64,000 nt of DNA from Thermocrispum municipale DSM 44069 (GTDB lineage: Bacteria > Actinomycetota > Actinomycetes > Mycobacteriales > Pseudonocardiaceae). The notes under the pieces were generated by a model. It had not been told where the DNA came from and made no database searches. It saw nothing but the letters and a program-made list of their open reading frames with translations. Numbering within the stretch: the first letter of the stretch is position 1; every line of letters starts with the position of its first letter. The stretch covers positions 43,958-107,957 of the forward strand of contig NZ_ATYT01000014.1 of assembly GCF_000427825.1 (NCBI RefSeq), given 5' to 3'. This document shows positions 32,560-41,151 of this stretch, piece after piece. The position numbers were made by a program, and so were the translations under genes.

Positions 32560-32636
32560 CCCTGGCGGCTGGTGCTGCACGCCCGGCCCGATGTGTGTCG
32601 TGGCGCCGACCGGTACCTGAGTGCTTCGATGTGCTC

Positions 32637-33095
32637 ATGAACCCCGACGCCGACGAGCCACGCATCGTTCGTGTCACCCGGGACGTTGCCGCCAGCGCGG
32701 AGACGCTGTTCAGCCTGATCGCCGATCCGGCTCAGCAACCGCGCTGGGACGGCAACGACAACCTCGCCCGCGCCGACGAAGGTCAGCGCGTCACCGCCGT
32801 TGGCGATGTCTTTCGCATGCACCTGACCAACGGCGGTGTGCGGGACAACCACGTCGTCGAATTCGAGGAGAATCGCCGCATCGCCTGGCGGCCCGCCGAC
32901 AGCGGTAAGCAGCCGCCGGGCCACCTCTGGCGGTGGGAGCTCGAGCCGCTCGGAGAGTCACGCACCAGGGTCACGCACACCTACGACTGGACCCAGCTCG
33001 ATGACCCGACCCGGCTGGAGCGCGCGCGATCCACTACGGAGGACAACCTGCTTGCGTCGGTGAACAACCTGGCCGCAGCCGCGGAAGGGAACTAG
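32637..33095 (+). CDS. SRPBCC (START/polyketide cyclase-like) family protein
   Basis: 152-residue protein with the helix-grip fold signature. The N-terminal strand and helix IVRVTRDVAASAETLFSLIA precede the DPAQQPRWDG turn common to SRPBCC proteins; later strands are DNHVVEFEENRRIAWRP and TRVTHTYDWTQL. A long C-terminal helix closes the hydrophobic cavity. The family binds lipids, polyketides and other hydrophobic ligands, or acts as AHSA1-type protein. No catalytic residues can be named. ATG 32637 is chosen over a GTG two codons earlier, both lacking a strong ribosome site. It lies 77 bp after the F420 enzyme gene, possibly in one transcript. Confidence 0.8.
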   Translation: MNPDADEPRIVRVTRDVAASAETLFSLIADPAQQPRWDGNDNLARADEGQRVTAVGDVFRMHLTNGGVRDNHVVEFEENRRIAWRPADSGKQPPGHLWRWELEPLGESRTRVTHTYDWTQLDDPTRLERARSTTEDNLLASVNNLAAAAEGN

Positions 33096-33164
33096 GCGGC
33101 AAGCGCCCACCCGCCACCGACGAGCCGGGCGGAGCCACGCACGGCACGCGGAGTTCGTTCACCC

Positions 33165-33617
33165 CTACTCCCACACCTGGATGCCGCGCACGACGAACGG
33201 AGCTTGCGGGACGAACGTGCCCCCACCGGGATACGTGGTGAAGTCGCCCTCCGTCGAGCAGTCCCGGCCTTGGTAGACCGTCACATGGCGGTCGGCAGTG
33301 CGGTTGGCGAACGAGCGGCCGACGAAGCCCTCCGGAAGCGGAATGCATTCATTCGGGTTGGCGTTGCGCAGGTCCAGCCGAAGAATCTCGCCGCGATAGT
33401 CCGCACGCTCCCACAGACAGAATTCACCTGGCTCGCACTCGGCCTCTCCGACGGGTGCCTTGGCTTCGACAGGCGACTCGGCGCTCAGTGCGGCTGTTAC
33501 CGGGCGCGTCGAGTGCTCGGTCGCGCCGGCCGTTGTCGCACCAGAGCCCAACACCATGCCGATACCTACGGCGAGCAGAACGGTTCGAAGTGCGCGAGAG
33601 CGCAAGCTGTCGGTCAT
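33165..33617 (-). CDS. Secreted peptidase-inhibitor family I36-like protein
   Basis: 150-residue exported protein. A Sec signal (RTVLLAVGIGMVLGSGATTA, cleavage near AGA-TE) is followed by a spacer and a cysteine-containing beta/gamma-crystallin-like domain: CEPGEFCLWERADYRGEI, then FANRTADRHVTVYQGRDCS and a final VVRGIQVWE. This layout matches the I36 family named after a Streptomyces metalloproteinase inhibitor (SMPI), although most members are untested. ATG 33617 has GGAAGGAC 7 nt upstream. Together with the subtilisin inhibitor at 46.2 kb it suggests active control of extracellular proteolysis. Convergent with the SRPBCC gene; no clear terminator. Confidence 0.8.
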   Translation of the reverse strand: MTDSLRSRALRTVLLAVGIGMVLGSGATTAGATEHSTRPVTAALSAESPVEAKAPVGEAECEPGEFCLWERADYRGEILRLDLRNANPNECIPLPEGFVGRSFANRTADRHVTVYQGRDCSTEGDFTTYPGGGTFVPQAPFVVRGIQVWE

Positions 33618-33829
33618 TGTTCGTCCTTCCCCCAAGGGCCTGTCTCGCCATCAACCGTCACATGATCAGCAACGCCGTGGGGGTGCTCCGGCGAATCTGT
33701 GGATAAGTCCTTGCCGGCGCACCGAGCAGGGCGCGTTATCCACAAATTCCGGTTACGTGCTGCACGCAGCGCTCTGCTGTGGTAAACCCGCGCGTTCGTG
33801 ATCCCGCGCACCGGCCTAGGCTTCGTGTC

Positions 33830-35851
33830 GTGGCCACCGAGCAGCTGACGAGGAAGAAGCCCAGGTCTTTCGGCGTCACCGCATTGGTGATGCTGGGCAG
33901 CCTCGTCGCCGTCGTCGTCGCGGTGGTGCTGCTCAGGCAAACGGGTGGGACCAACCTGACCGCCATCACGGGTCTGCGCGACCCGGGCCCCCTGACGACC
34001 TACGGCGTCTCGGTGGTTCGGCTGTTCGCCGAGGTGTCCGCGGTCGTGGTGATCGGTTCGTTGCTGCTGGCCGCGTTCCTCGTCCCGCCGCAGAAGTCAG
34101 GCACGCTTGCCGCCGACGGCTACGGCGCGTTACGCGTAGCGGCGTTCACGTCGTGGCTGTGGTTCGTCTTCGCTGTGGCCAGCGCCTACTTCAGCGCCGC
34201 GGAAAGTGCCGGACGCCCCGTCGGGGAAGTCCTCGACCCAGAGGTCTTCGTCGTCATCCTCGACGTCGTCGAAGCGCCGCGGGCATGGCTGGTGACCGCG
34301 TGCGTCGCGCTGATCGTCGCGGTGGGCGCGCAGCTGACGCTGACCTGGGGATGGACGGTGACGCTGTTCGGCTTCTCCCTCCTCGGCCTGGTGCCACTTG
34401 CCCTCATCGGCCACTCGGCGAGCGGCGGTGCCCACGACGTCGCCACCAACAGCCTGCTGTATCACCTGATCGCTGCGGCGCTGTGGGTCGGCGGCCTGAT
34501 CGCGCTGCTCGCCCTGGGTAAACGGGGCAGCAAGAACCTTCCGCTCGCAGCCCGGCGGTTCTCGCGCCTGGCCCTGGTCTGCTGGATCGTCATGGCGGTG
34601 TCCGGCGTCGTGAACGGCCTGGTGCGCATCACGCCCGATCAGCTGTTCAGCGATGCTTACGGCCTGTTGCTGCTCGCCAAGATCGTGGCCCTCGGCGTTC
34701 TCGGTGTGTTCGGGCAACAGCAGCGGGCGCGTGGCGTTCGTGCGCTGCAGGAATCCGGCACCAGGGGGCCGCTGCTGCAGCTGGCCGGCGTCGAGATCCT
34801 CCTCATGTGCCTGACGTTCGGCATCGCCGGAGCGCTGTCGCGCACTCCGAGCCCGGACGAAGGAACGGTGCCCGGCCGAGTGGAGCTGTTGATCGGCTAC
34901 GAGCTGGACGGTCCGCCCACTTTCGGTCGCCTGCTGTTCGACTGGCGGTTCGATTTCGTGTACGGAACGGCGGCGATCACGCTCGCCGTGCTCTATCTGG
35001 CCGGCGTCCGACGGTTGCGCAAGCGCGGCGATCACTGGCCGGTCGGCCGCACCGTCGCATGGCTTGGTGGCTGCGCCTCGCTGCTGATCGCCACCTCGTC
35101 CGGGATCGGACGGTATTCGCCCGCGATGTTCAGCGTGCACATGGGCACGCACATGTTCCTGTCCATGGTCGCGCCGGTGCTGCTCGTTCTCGGTGGCGCG
35201 ACGACACTCGCGTTGCGTGCCTTGCCACCCGCGGGCCGCGACGCACCGCCTGGCCCCCGAGAGTGGCTGCTCGCCGCGGTGAACTCACCGGTCGCGCGGT
35301 GGCTCACGCAGCCGATCATCGCGCTGCTGCTGTTCGTCGGGTCCTTCTACCTGCTCTACTTCTCCGGACTGTTCGACGTCGCGTTGGAATACCACTGGGC
35401 GCATCTGGCCATGAACGCCCACTTCCTGCTGGCGGGCTATGTGTTCTTCTGGCCGCTCATCGGCGTGGACCCGGCGCCGCGGCGGCTGATGCCGCTCGGC
35501 CGTGTCGGTGTCATGTTCCTGTCGATGCCGTTCCACGCGTTCTTCGGGGTGATCCTGATGAGCTCGCAGACGGTGATCGGCGAGGAGTTCTACACCCAGC
35601 TCAAGCTGCCGTGGGTCGGTGACCTGCTCACCGATCAACGCCTCGGCGGCGGCATCGCCTGGGCGTTCGGTGAGGTTCCCGCGCTGATCGTGCTCGTGGC
35701 GCTCATGGTGCAGTGGGCGCAAGCCGACGAGCGAGAAGCCCGCCGGGTCGACCGCAGGGCACGTCGTCTGGGCGACCAGGACGACGAGCTCGCGGCGTAC
35801 AACGCGATGCTGGCGAAGATGGCGGGCAAGTCCGCCGAATCGGAGCAGTAG
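33830..35851 (+). CDS. Copper-resistance D (CopD)/cytochrome c oxidase assembly (CtaG) fusion membrane protein
   Basis: 673-residue polytopic protein made of two units. Residues about 1-340 form a CopD-like domain with roughly nine helices, including ALIGHSASGGAHDVATNSL, a His-rich loop for copper. Residues about 370-650 form a CtaG/caa3 domain with FSVHMGTHMFLSMVAPVLLV, HWAHLAMNAHFLLAGYVFFW and a C-terminal QWAQADEREA helix. Such fusions are common in actinobacteria and are thought to move copper toward cytochrome oxidase. The start is GTG 33830: TAGGCT lies 7 nt upstream (33817-33822) with no ribosome site, fitting leaderless transcription. A second, unfused CtaG lies at 11.2 kb. Confidence 0.88.
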   Translation: MATEQLTRKKPRSFGVTALVMLGSLVAVVVAVVLLRQTGGTNLTAITGLRDPGPLTTYGVSVVRLFAEVSAVVVIGSLLLAAFLVPPQKSGTLAADGYGALRVAAFTSWLWFVFAVASAYFSAAESAGRPVGEVLDPEVFVVILDVVEAPRAWLVTACVALIVAVGAQLTLTWGWTVTLFGFSLLGLVPLALIGHSASGGAHDVATNSLLYHLIAAALWVGGLIALLALGKRGSKNLPLAARRFSRLALVCWIVMAVSGVVNGLVRITPDQLFSDAYGLLLLAKIVALGVLGVFGQQQRARGVRALQESGTRGPLLQLAGVEILLMCLTFGIAGALSRTPSPDEGTVPGRVELLIGYELDGPPTFGRLLFDWRFDFVYGTAAITLAVLYLAGVRRLRKRGDHWPVGRTVAWLGGCASLLIATSSGIGRYSPAMFSVHMGTHMFLSMVAPVLLVLGGATTLALRALPPAGRDAPPGPREWLLAAVNSPVARWLTQPIIALLLFVGSFYLLYFSGLFDVALEYHWAHLAMNAHFLLAGYVFFWPLIGVDPAPRRLMPLGRVGVMFLSMPFHAFFGVILMSSQTVIGEEFYTQLKLPWVGDLLTDQRLGGGIAWAFGEVPALIVLVALMVQWAQADEREARRVDRRARRLGDQDDELAAYNAMLAKMAGKSAESEQ

Positions 35852-35964
35852 CCCGAGAGTTATCCACTACCCGCCAGTTGTCCACACCCGCCTCGTCGAG
35901 GCCTTGGGTCTCCCCGTGCTGCGCCTGCACTCTGGGACAAACGAAACGAGGTGAGGAGATACCG

Positions 35965-36369
35965 ATGGCAACTGGTGAAACGGTGGTGACGGTCAGCGGG
36001 CGCGTAGCCACTGACGTGGAGCGGCGGGATGTGGGGGAGGGCAATGAAATGGCTGGATTCTTGGTGATCAGTACCGAGCGACGATTCGACAAGACCGTCG
36101 GGGACTGGGTCGACGGTCGCAAGTTCTCGGTGTGGGTCACGTGCTGGCGCCGGCTGGCGCGCAACGTCTCGATGTCGTTGGCCAAGGGCGACGACGTGAT
36201 CGTCTGTGGGCGGTTGCGCACTCGCGAGTACGAAGACGGCGGCAAGACGCGCTATGCCACGGAGCTGGATGCTTTCGCGGTCGGTCCCAACCTGACTCGA
36301 GCGGTTGCGGAGGTGCGCAGGCTCAGGGTCGGTGATACGTCCACAAGTGCACAGCCCGTAGCGGCTTGA
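35965..36369 (+). CDS. ssb: Single-stranded DNA-binding protein paralogue lacking the acidic tail
   Basis: 134-residue OB-fold protein. Strands and the single-stranded-DNA aromatic residues are recognisable in ETVVTVSGRVATDVERRD, FSVWVTCWRRLARNVSMSLA and VIVCGRLRTREYEDGGKTRY. It resembles the second SSB of actinobacteria (M. tuberculosis Rv2478c, SsbB) rather than the replicative SSB. The acidic C-terminal tip (DDxxPF-type) that recruits replication and repair partners is absent; the protein ends STSAQPVAA. ATG 35965 has GAGGAGA 5 nt upstream. It is the first gene of the conserved block that continues with ettA and gdh. Confidence 0.88.
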   Translation: MATGETVVTVSGRVATDVERRDVGEGNEMAGFLVISTERRFDKTVGDWVDGRKFSVWVTCWRRLARNVSMSLAKGDDVIVCGRLRTREYEDGGKTRYATELDAFAVGPNLTRAVAEVRRLRVGDTSTSAQPVAA

Positions 36370-36476
36370 GCGGTTTCAGGCGGTTTGGGGCAGGCGACGC
36401 GGAGCGTCCGACTACGCGGAGTGCTGCCGACGGCCGCCGACAGGGCGCCGTGGCGACGGCTCTACCATCAGACTCC

Positions 36477-36527
36477 ATGACTACAGCGGTACGACGCGCT
36501 CGAGCGAGCGGGGCGGGGGCAGTCTGA
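36477..36527 (+). CDS. Possible leaderless leader peptide (16 aa) upstream of ettA
   Basis: A TACCAT box (36463-36468) lies 8 nt before an ATG that opens a 16-codon frame, MTTAVRRARASGAGAV, ending TGA three bases before the ettA start. The arginine cluster and the overlap with the weak ettA ribosome site (GGGGGCAG) resemble leader peptides that control some ABC-F genes by ribosome stalling. It is supported only by position and sequence pattern, with no protein-family evidence. Confidence 0.35.
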   Translation: MTTAVRRARASGAGAV

Positions 36528-36530
36528 CAG

Positions 36531-38207
36531 ATGGCCGAGTTCATCTACACCATGCGCAAGGTGCGCAAGACGGTCGGCGACAAGGTGATCTTGGACGACG
36601 TCAGCACCGCGTTCTATCCGGGCGCCAAGATCGGCGTCGTCGGGCCGAACGGCGCGGGCAAGTCGACCGTGTTGAAGATCATGGCGGGCCTGGAGCAGCC
36701 CAGTAACGGCGACGCCCAGCTGCAGCCGGGCGCCAGTGTGGGCATCCTCCTCCAGGAGCCGCCGCTGAACGACGAGAAGACGGTCCGCGGCAACGTCGAG
36801 GAGGGCCTCGGCGAGATCAAGGTCAAGCTCGACCGCTTCAACGAGATCGCCGAGAAGATGGCGACCGACTACAGCGACGAGCTGATGGAGGAGATGGGCA
36901 AGCTCCAGGAAGAGCTTGACCACGCCGACGCCTGGGAGCTCGACTCCCAGCTCGAGCAGGCGATGGACGCGCTGCGTTGCCCGCCGCCGGACGAGCCGGT
37001 CACACATCTGTCGGGTGGTGAACGCCGCCGGGTGGCGTTGTGCAAGCTGCTGCTGTCCAAGCCGGACCTGCTGCTGCTGGACGAGCCCACCAACCACCTG
37101 GACGCGGAGAGCGTGCTGTGGCTGGAGCAGCACCTGGCCAACTACCCGGGCGCGGTCCTGGCCGTGACACACGACAGGTACTTCCTGGACAACGTCGCCG
37201 AGTGGATCATGGAGCTGGACCGCGGCCGCGTCGTCGGGTACGAGGGCAACTACTCGACGTACCTGGAGAAGAAGCGGGAACGGCTGGAGATCCAGGGCAA
37301 GAAGGACGCCAAGCTCGCCAAGCGGCTCAAGAAAGAGCTGGAGTGGGTGCGGTCCAACGCCAAGGCGCGGCAAACCAAGTCCCGTGCTCGTCTGGAGCGG
37401 TACGAGGAGATGGCCGCGGAGGCGGAGCGTCACCGCAAGCTGGACTTCGAGGAGATCCAGATCCCGCCGGGGCCCCGCCTGGGCAACGTGGTGGTCGAGG
37501 TGGAGAACCTGCGTAAGGGCTTCGACGACCGTGTGCTCATCGACGACCTGTCGTTCAGCCTGCCGCGCAACGGCATCGTCGGCGTGATCGGCCCGAACGG
37601 CGTCGGCAAGACCACGCTGTTCAAGACGATCGTCGGCCTGGAGAAGCCGGACGCAGGTACCGTCCGCATCGGCGACACGGTCAAGCTGTCCTACGTCGAC
37701 CAGACTCGCGAGCGTATCGACCCGGAGAAGACGGTGTGGGAGGTCGTCTCCGACGGTCTCGACTACATCCACGTCGGCCAGACGGAGATGCCGTCGCGGG
37801 CCTACGTCAGCGCTTTCGGGTTCAAGGGACCGGATCAGCAGAAGCCCGCGGGCGTGCTGTCCGGTGGTGAGCGCAACCGGCTGAACCTGGCGCTGACTCT
37901 GAAGGAAGGCGGGAACCTGATCCTGCTCGACGAGCCGACGAACGACCTCGACGTCGAGACGCTGGGCTCGTTGGAGAACGCGCTCGAGCAGTTCCCCGGC
38001 TGTGCGGTGGTCATCTCGCACGACCGGTGGTTCCTGGACCGAGTGGCGACCCACATCCTCGCCTGGGAAGGTACCGAGGAGAACCCGGCGAAGTGGTTCT
38101 GGTTCGAGGGCAACTTCGAGGGCTACGAGAAGAACAAGATCGAAAGGCTGGGTGCTGAGGCAGCCCGTCCGCATAGGGTGACGTATCGGAAGCTGACACG
38201 CGACTGA
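36531..38207 (+). CDS. ettA: Energy-dependent translational throttle protein EttA (ABC-F)
   Basis: 558-residue soluble ABC-F ATPase with two nucleotide-binding domains and no membrane part. Domain 1: Walker A GPNGAGKST (about 38-46), signature HLSGGERRRVALCK, Walker B LLLLDEPTNHLDAESV. The interdomain P-site linker is rich in Lys/Arg/Glu (KKDAKLAKRLKKELEWVRSN in part), and domain 2 has GPNGVGKTT, LSGGERNRLNLA and LLDEPTNDLDVET. EttA binds the ribosomal E site and gates the first peptide bond according to ATP/ADP level. Orthologue of M. tuberculosis Rv2477c by content and order. Length equals the family standard. Confidence 0.95.
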   Translation: MAEFIYTMRKVRKTVGDKVILDDVSTAFYPGAKIGVVGPNGAGKSTVLKIMAGLEQPSNGDAQLQPGASVGILLQEPPLNDEKTVRGNVEEGLGEIKVKLDRFNEIAEKMATDYSDELMEEMGKLQEELDHADAWELDSQLEQAMDALRCPPPDEPVTHLSGGERRRVALCKLLLSKPDLLLLDEPTNHLDAESVLWLEQHLANYPGAVLAVTHDRYFLDNVAEWIMELDRGRVVGYEGNYSTYLEKKRERLEIQGKKDAKLAKRLKKELEWVRSNAKARQTKSRARLERYEEMAAEAERHRKLDFEEIQIPPGPRLGNVVVEVENLRKGFDDRVLIDDLSFSLPRNGIVGVIGPNGVGKTTLFKTIVGLEKPDAGTVRIGDTVKLSYVDQTRERIDPEKTVWEVVSDGLDYIHVGQTEMPSRAYVSAFGFKGPDQQKPAGVLSGGERNRLNLALTLKEGGNLILLDEPTNDLDVETLGSLENALEQFPGCAVVISHDRWFLDRVATHILAWEGTEENPAKWFWFEGNFEGYEKNKIERLGAEAARPHRVTYRKLTRD

Positions 38208-38241
38208 CCAGCGACCGTCACCGACGACCACCGGAGGCCTT

Positions 38242-40803
38242 GTGGCTGCAGGCATGCACGACGAGCAGGGGGTTGCTGGTCACGCACGCAACAGCGCTCG
38301 CCGGTCGGGCGCCGGCACCCCAGCGCTGTCGGTGATCAGGCCGGACGTCACTCCTGCCGAACGCCTGCTGGCCCAAGGGGCGCAGCTGCGGTTTCGTGCG
38401 CCGGAGCTGGCGCTGGTCCTCGGGGAACGGGCGGCCGCGTTGGCGGAAGCCGCGGGCTCCGAGAAGCTCTGGGTCAACGCCGAAGGGCTGTCGGTCTTCG
38501 CCCGGATGAGGATGGGGCAGCGGGCCGACGTCGTGCATCGCGCGGTCACCGTGCTGCGCACCGCCGAGGCAGATGGGCACGCCGAATTGGCGGCTCAGAT
38601 GCGCGTCGAGCTGGCGGTGTGCGCGCGTAGCGCTGGGGTGCCGATGACCGGGTTGGCAGCGCTTCGGCCGATCCTCGGACAGCGCGACTTGCCGGCGGTG
38701 TGCCGGGCGATGGCGTTGATGCAACTGGTCGGGTGCCTGGCGCCGGTGGGCAGGCAGACGATCCTGGAAGCAGCCCTGGACGAGGCCGACCGGTTGGTGC
38801 GCTCGGATCCGGACCTGTCCGACGTCGATCGCATCCTGCTCCGCGCGATGGTCGCGAGCAGGACGGCCGCGCATCAGCGCAGGCACGGTGATCTCGCCGC
38901 GTCGCTGGACACCGCTCAGCGCGCATTGGACCTGCTCGACGGTCTGGAGTCGGCAGCTCAGGACGGCATGCAGCTGCGTGCGCGAATCGTGCTGGAGATG
39001 GCGTGCGTGCTGCTGGACCGTGGTGAGATCCGCCGGGCGGTGGAGCTGGCGCACACCGCGTTGGCGGAGCCGGCGCGCGCAGCAGCGGTGGGGCCCCTGG
39101 CTTGGCTGCGGCTGGCGCTGGCCACCCGCGTCCACCTGGCGTCCGGCGAGGCGGAGGCGGCAGGTCAGCTCGTCCGCGACGCACTGCACAGCGTGAAGCG
39201 CTACGACCTCACCTGGATCGAAGCGCGCCTGTGGCTCGAGCTGTCCCACGTGGAAGAGGCGGCGGGACGGGAGACCTCGGCACTGCACGCCATCCGCGAA
39301 GCTCGCCGGTGCGAGCACATCTACGGCCGCGCCAAGCGTCAAGCCATCGGGTCGCTGACCGGTGAATTCGGCCGAGGCGAACAGAGCGTGGTGGATCTGG
39401 TGCAGCTGCTGGACTCGGTGGACAGCCGAGCGCAGGGCAGTGGCCGGGCAGCGAACGAGAGTCGGTCGGCGAACGATCGCAGCGCGGGCAAGGACGGGAG
39501 CACTCGACCCGCCGAGGAGCCCGCGACACCTCCGGCGACGACCTCGGCTTCGCCGACCGAGAAGCGGTCCGAACCGGTCGGCAGCCCGCGTGAACCCGAT
39601 TCCGAGTCGACTCAAGTCACGCCCAAGGTCACGCTGCCGATCGTGAACCTGCCGACCATCGCGCTGCCCGGGGTCCTCGACCCGACCATCAACCGAGGCG
39701 AGCAGAACGAGCGCCCCCGGCTACGTCCGGCGGATTCCGAATCAACGGGAACGTCCCGACCTGAATCGGCGGGCCCGCGCAACGGTGGGGCGACCGACGA
39801 GAAGGGTCGCAGCAGCTCGGACATCCCGAAGCTGTGGTTGGCGGGGTTGGAGCAGTCGGAGCCGAAGCCGACGGAGTCACAGTCTCAGGACCGGCAGGCC
39901 GAGACGAGCCCCGGGGAAGCTGAGCGGTCGAATACCGAGTCCAAGCCAGAAGCCACCGGCTCGGCGGAGGCGACACCCCGGCGTCGGCGCGCTGAAGGTG
40001 GGACGGCTGCGCGCTCGGTGCTGGAGCGATTGGGCGTGAGCGTCGGCACCGGAGGGCGGCGCCGACGAGTTACGGACGACACGACATCGGACTCACCAGA
40101 CGTGGTCTCGCGGAGGGCCGAATCGGACGAGCACCCGTCGAACGAGAACGATGGCGCCCATCGCTCGAACAACGGTGACAAGCGGCGCGCGGACTCGGTC
40201 GAGGAGAACTCGAACTTGCGGCGCCTTCCGTCAGCCGAGCCGTGGGCAGCGTCGACCGGAAAACACGCTGCCTCGGCACAGGTCGGTGACTCGAAATCCA
40301 GTGGCGATTCCGCGGGAACGCGAAGCGTGTCGGAGGGGTCGAACGTTCGCGCCGCCAGCGAGCTTTTCGGCGCAGCGCAGGACGAAGATCGGCCGACGCG
40401 AGCGAAGCACGCGCGAGACGGATCGAACGCGCAGGACGCGGCCGAAGCTCCCGAGAAGCAGCCGGGAGCGGAGAGCGCGATCGAGAACGCGAGGGATTCC
40501 GCCGCCAAGCTGGAAGAAGTGTCGGCGGGCGAGTCGAAAGGCGCAGCCGAGACGCGCTCGGCGAAAGCCGACGGGGCCGACCGAGGGTCGACATCCAGCG
40601 GACGCACCGAGCCGCCACGGCTGGACAGCTTGCTGGCCGTCTTCAGCAACTGGCCGGATGACGACGATGAGCTCGCCGGGTCGTTGTCGTCACGGGCTCG
40701 CCATCGGCGCCAGGAGGGCTCGGGGATGGCCGAGTCCGGGCGCACCAACGGACGTCGTTTCAAACGCGATGATCGGCCTTGGGGTCATCGCGGCGACCTG
40801 TAG
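38242..40803 (+). CDS. Large protein with helical-repeat N-terminus and long disordered C-terminus, function unknown
   Basis: 853 residues. The first 400 are Leu/Ala/Arg-rich helical hairpins that look like degenerate TPR repeats (for example LAQGAQLRFRAPELALVLGE, VWLELSHVEEAA-like and AIREARRCEHIYGRAKR), as in regulatory TPR proteins. From about residue 400 to 800 the sequence is dominated by Ser, Glu, Arg, Pro, Thr and Gly with no hydrophobic core, except two conserved-looking islands: VTLPIVNLPTIALPGVLDPT and the C-terminal RLDSLLAVFSNWPDDDDELAG. I do not recognise the family. The GTG start has GGAGG 7 nt upstream. It lies 34 bp after ettA on the same strand, before gdh, so co-expression with the translation factor is likely. 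Confidence 0.7.
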   Translation: MAAGMHDEQGVAGHARNSARRSGAGTPALSVIRPDVTPAERLLAQGAQLRFRAPELALVLGERAAALAEAAGSEKLWVNAEGLSVFARMRMGQRADVVHRAVTVLRTAEADGHAELAAQMRVELAVCARSAGVPMTGLAALRPILGQRDLPAVCRAMALMQLVGCLAPVGRQTILEAALDEADRLVRSDPDLSDVDRILLRAMVASRTAAHQRRHGDLAASLDTAQRALDLLDGLESAAQDGMQLRARIVLEMACVLLDRGEIRRAVELAHTALAEPARAAAVGPLAWLRLALATRVHLASGEAEAAGQLVRDALHSVKRYDLTWIEARLWLELSHVEEAAGRETSALHAIREARRCEHIYGRAKRQAIGSLTGEFGRGEQSVVDLVQLLDSVDSRAQGSGRAANESRSANDRSAGKDGSTRPAEEPATPPATTSASPTEKRSEPVGSPREPDSESTQVTPKVTLPIVNLPTIALPGVLDPTINRGEQNERPRLRPADSESTGTSRPESAGPRNGGATDEKGRSSSDIPKLWLAGLEQSEPKPTESQSQDRQAETSPGEAERSNTESKPEATGSAEATPRRRRAEGGTAARSVLERLGVSVGTGGRRRRVTDDTTSDSPDVVSRRAESDEHPSNENDGAHRSNNGDKRRADSVEENSNLRRLPSAEPWAASTGKHAASAQVGDSKSSGDSAGTRSVSEGSNVRAASELFGAAQDEDRPTRAKHARDGSNAQDAAEAPEKQPGAESAIENARDSAAKLEEVSAGESKGAAETRSAKADGADRGSTSSGRTEPPRLDSLLAVFSNWPDDDDELAGSLSSRARHRRQEGSGMAESGRTNGRRFKRDDRPWGHRGDL

Positions 40804-41151
40804 CGCCACATCGCCAGTCAGCAGGGGGCGACGAGGAAACCCCTCGCCAAGCGGGTCATGAGGTCTGAGGACCACAGGGCCTCGGATGCGCGGACATCGT
40901 GCGGGACACACAAGCGTTGAGCGCCTCTGGCGAGCCACGGGTCGGCACGTTGACACAGCGCAGTTCAACGCCGCGAAACAGTGGTTCGAACAGGCGATTT
41001 GTCCGCGGACCGACATTGGCGGACATCGGCCCACGATGACTGTAGCGCCCGGCCCGGGCGGTCTCCCGTCCACCGCCCGAACCCCGCCGCAGCAGGCTAG
41101 GGTGTGAGGCGTTGACTGTGCAGCGTTGCCGCAACGGAGGTTGTTCGCGCC
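40804..41151 (+). promoter_or_regulatory. Leader region of the glutamate dehydrogenase gene
   Basis: 348 bp without a gene. A 7-bp inverted repeat, TGTCCGC (41000-41006) and GCGGACA (41019-41025), and further copies of GCGGACATCG (near 40890 and at 41019) recur upstream of gdh and could bind a regulator. A TAGGGT box at 41098-41103 is a possible -10 element, with no good -35. GGAGG at about 41137 serves the gdh start. Confidence 0.35.

Noticed and set aside
36468..39615. Long minus-strand frames opposite ettA and the 853-residue protein
   Set aside because: Shadow frames; the plus strand carries complete ABC-F motifs and proper ribosome sites.
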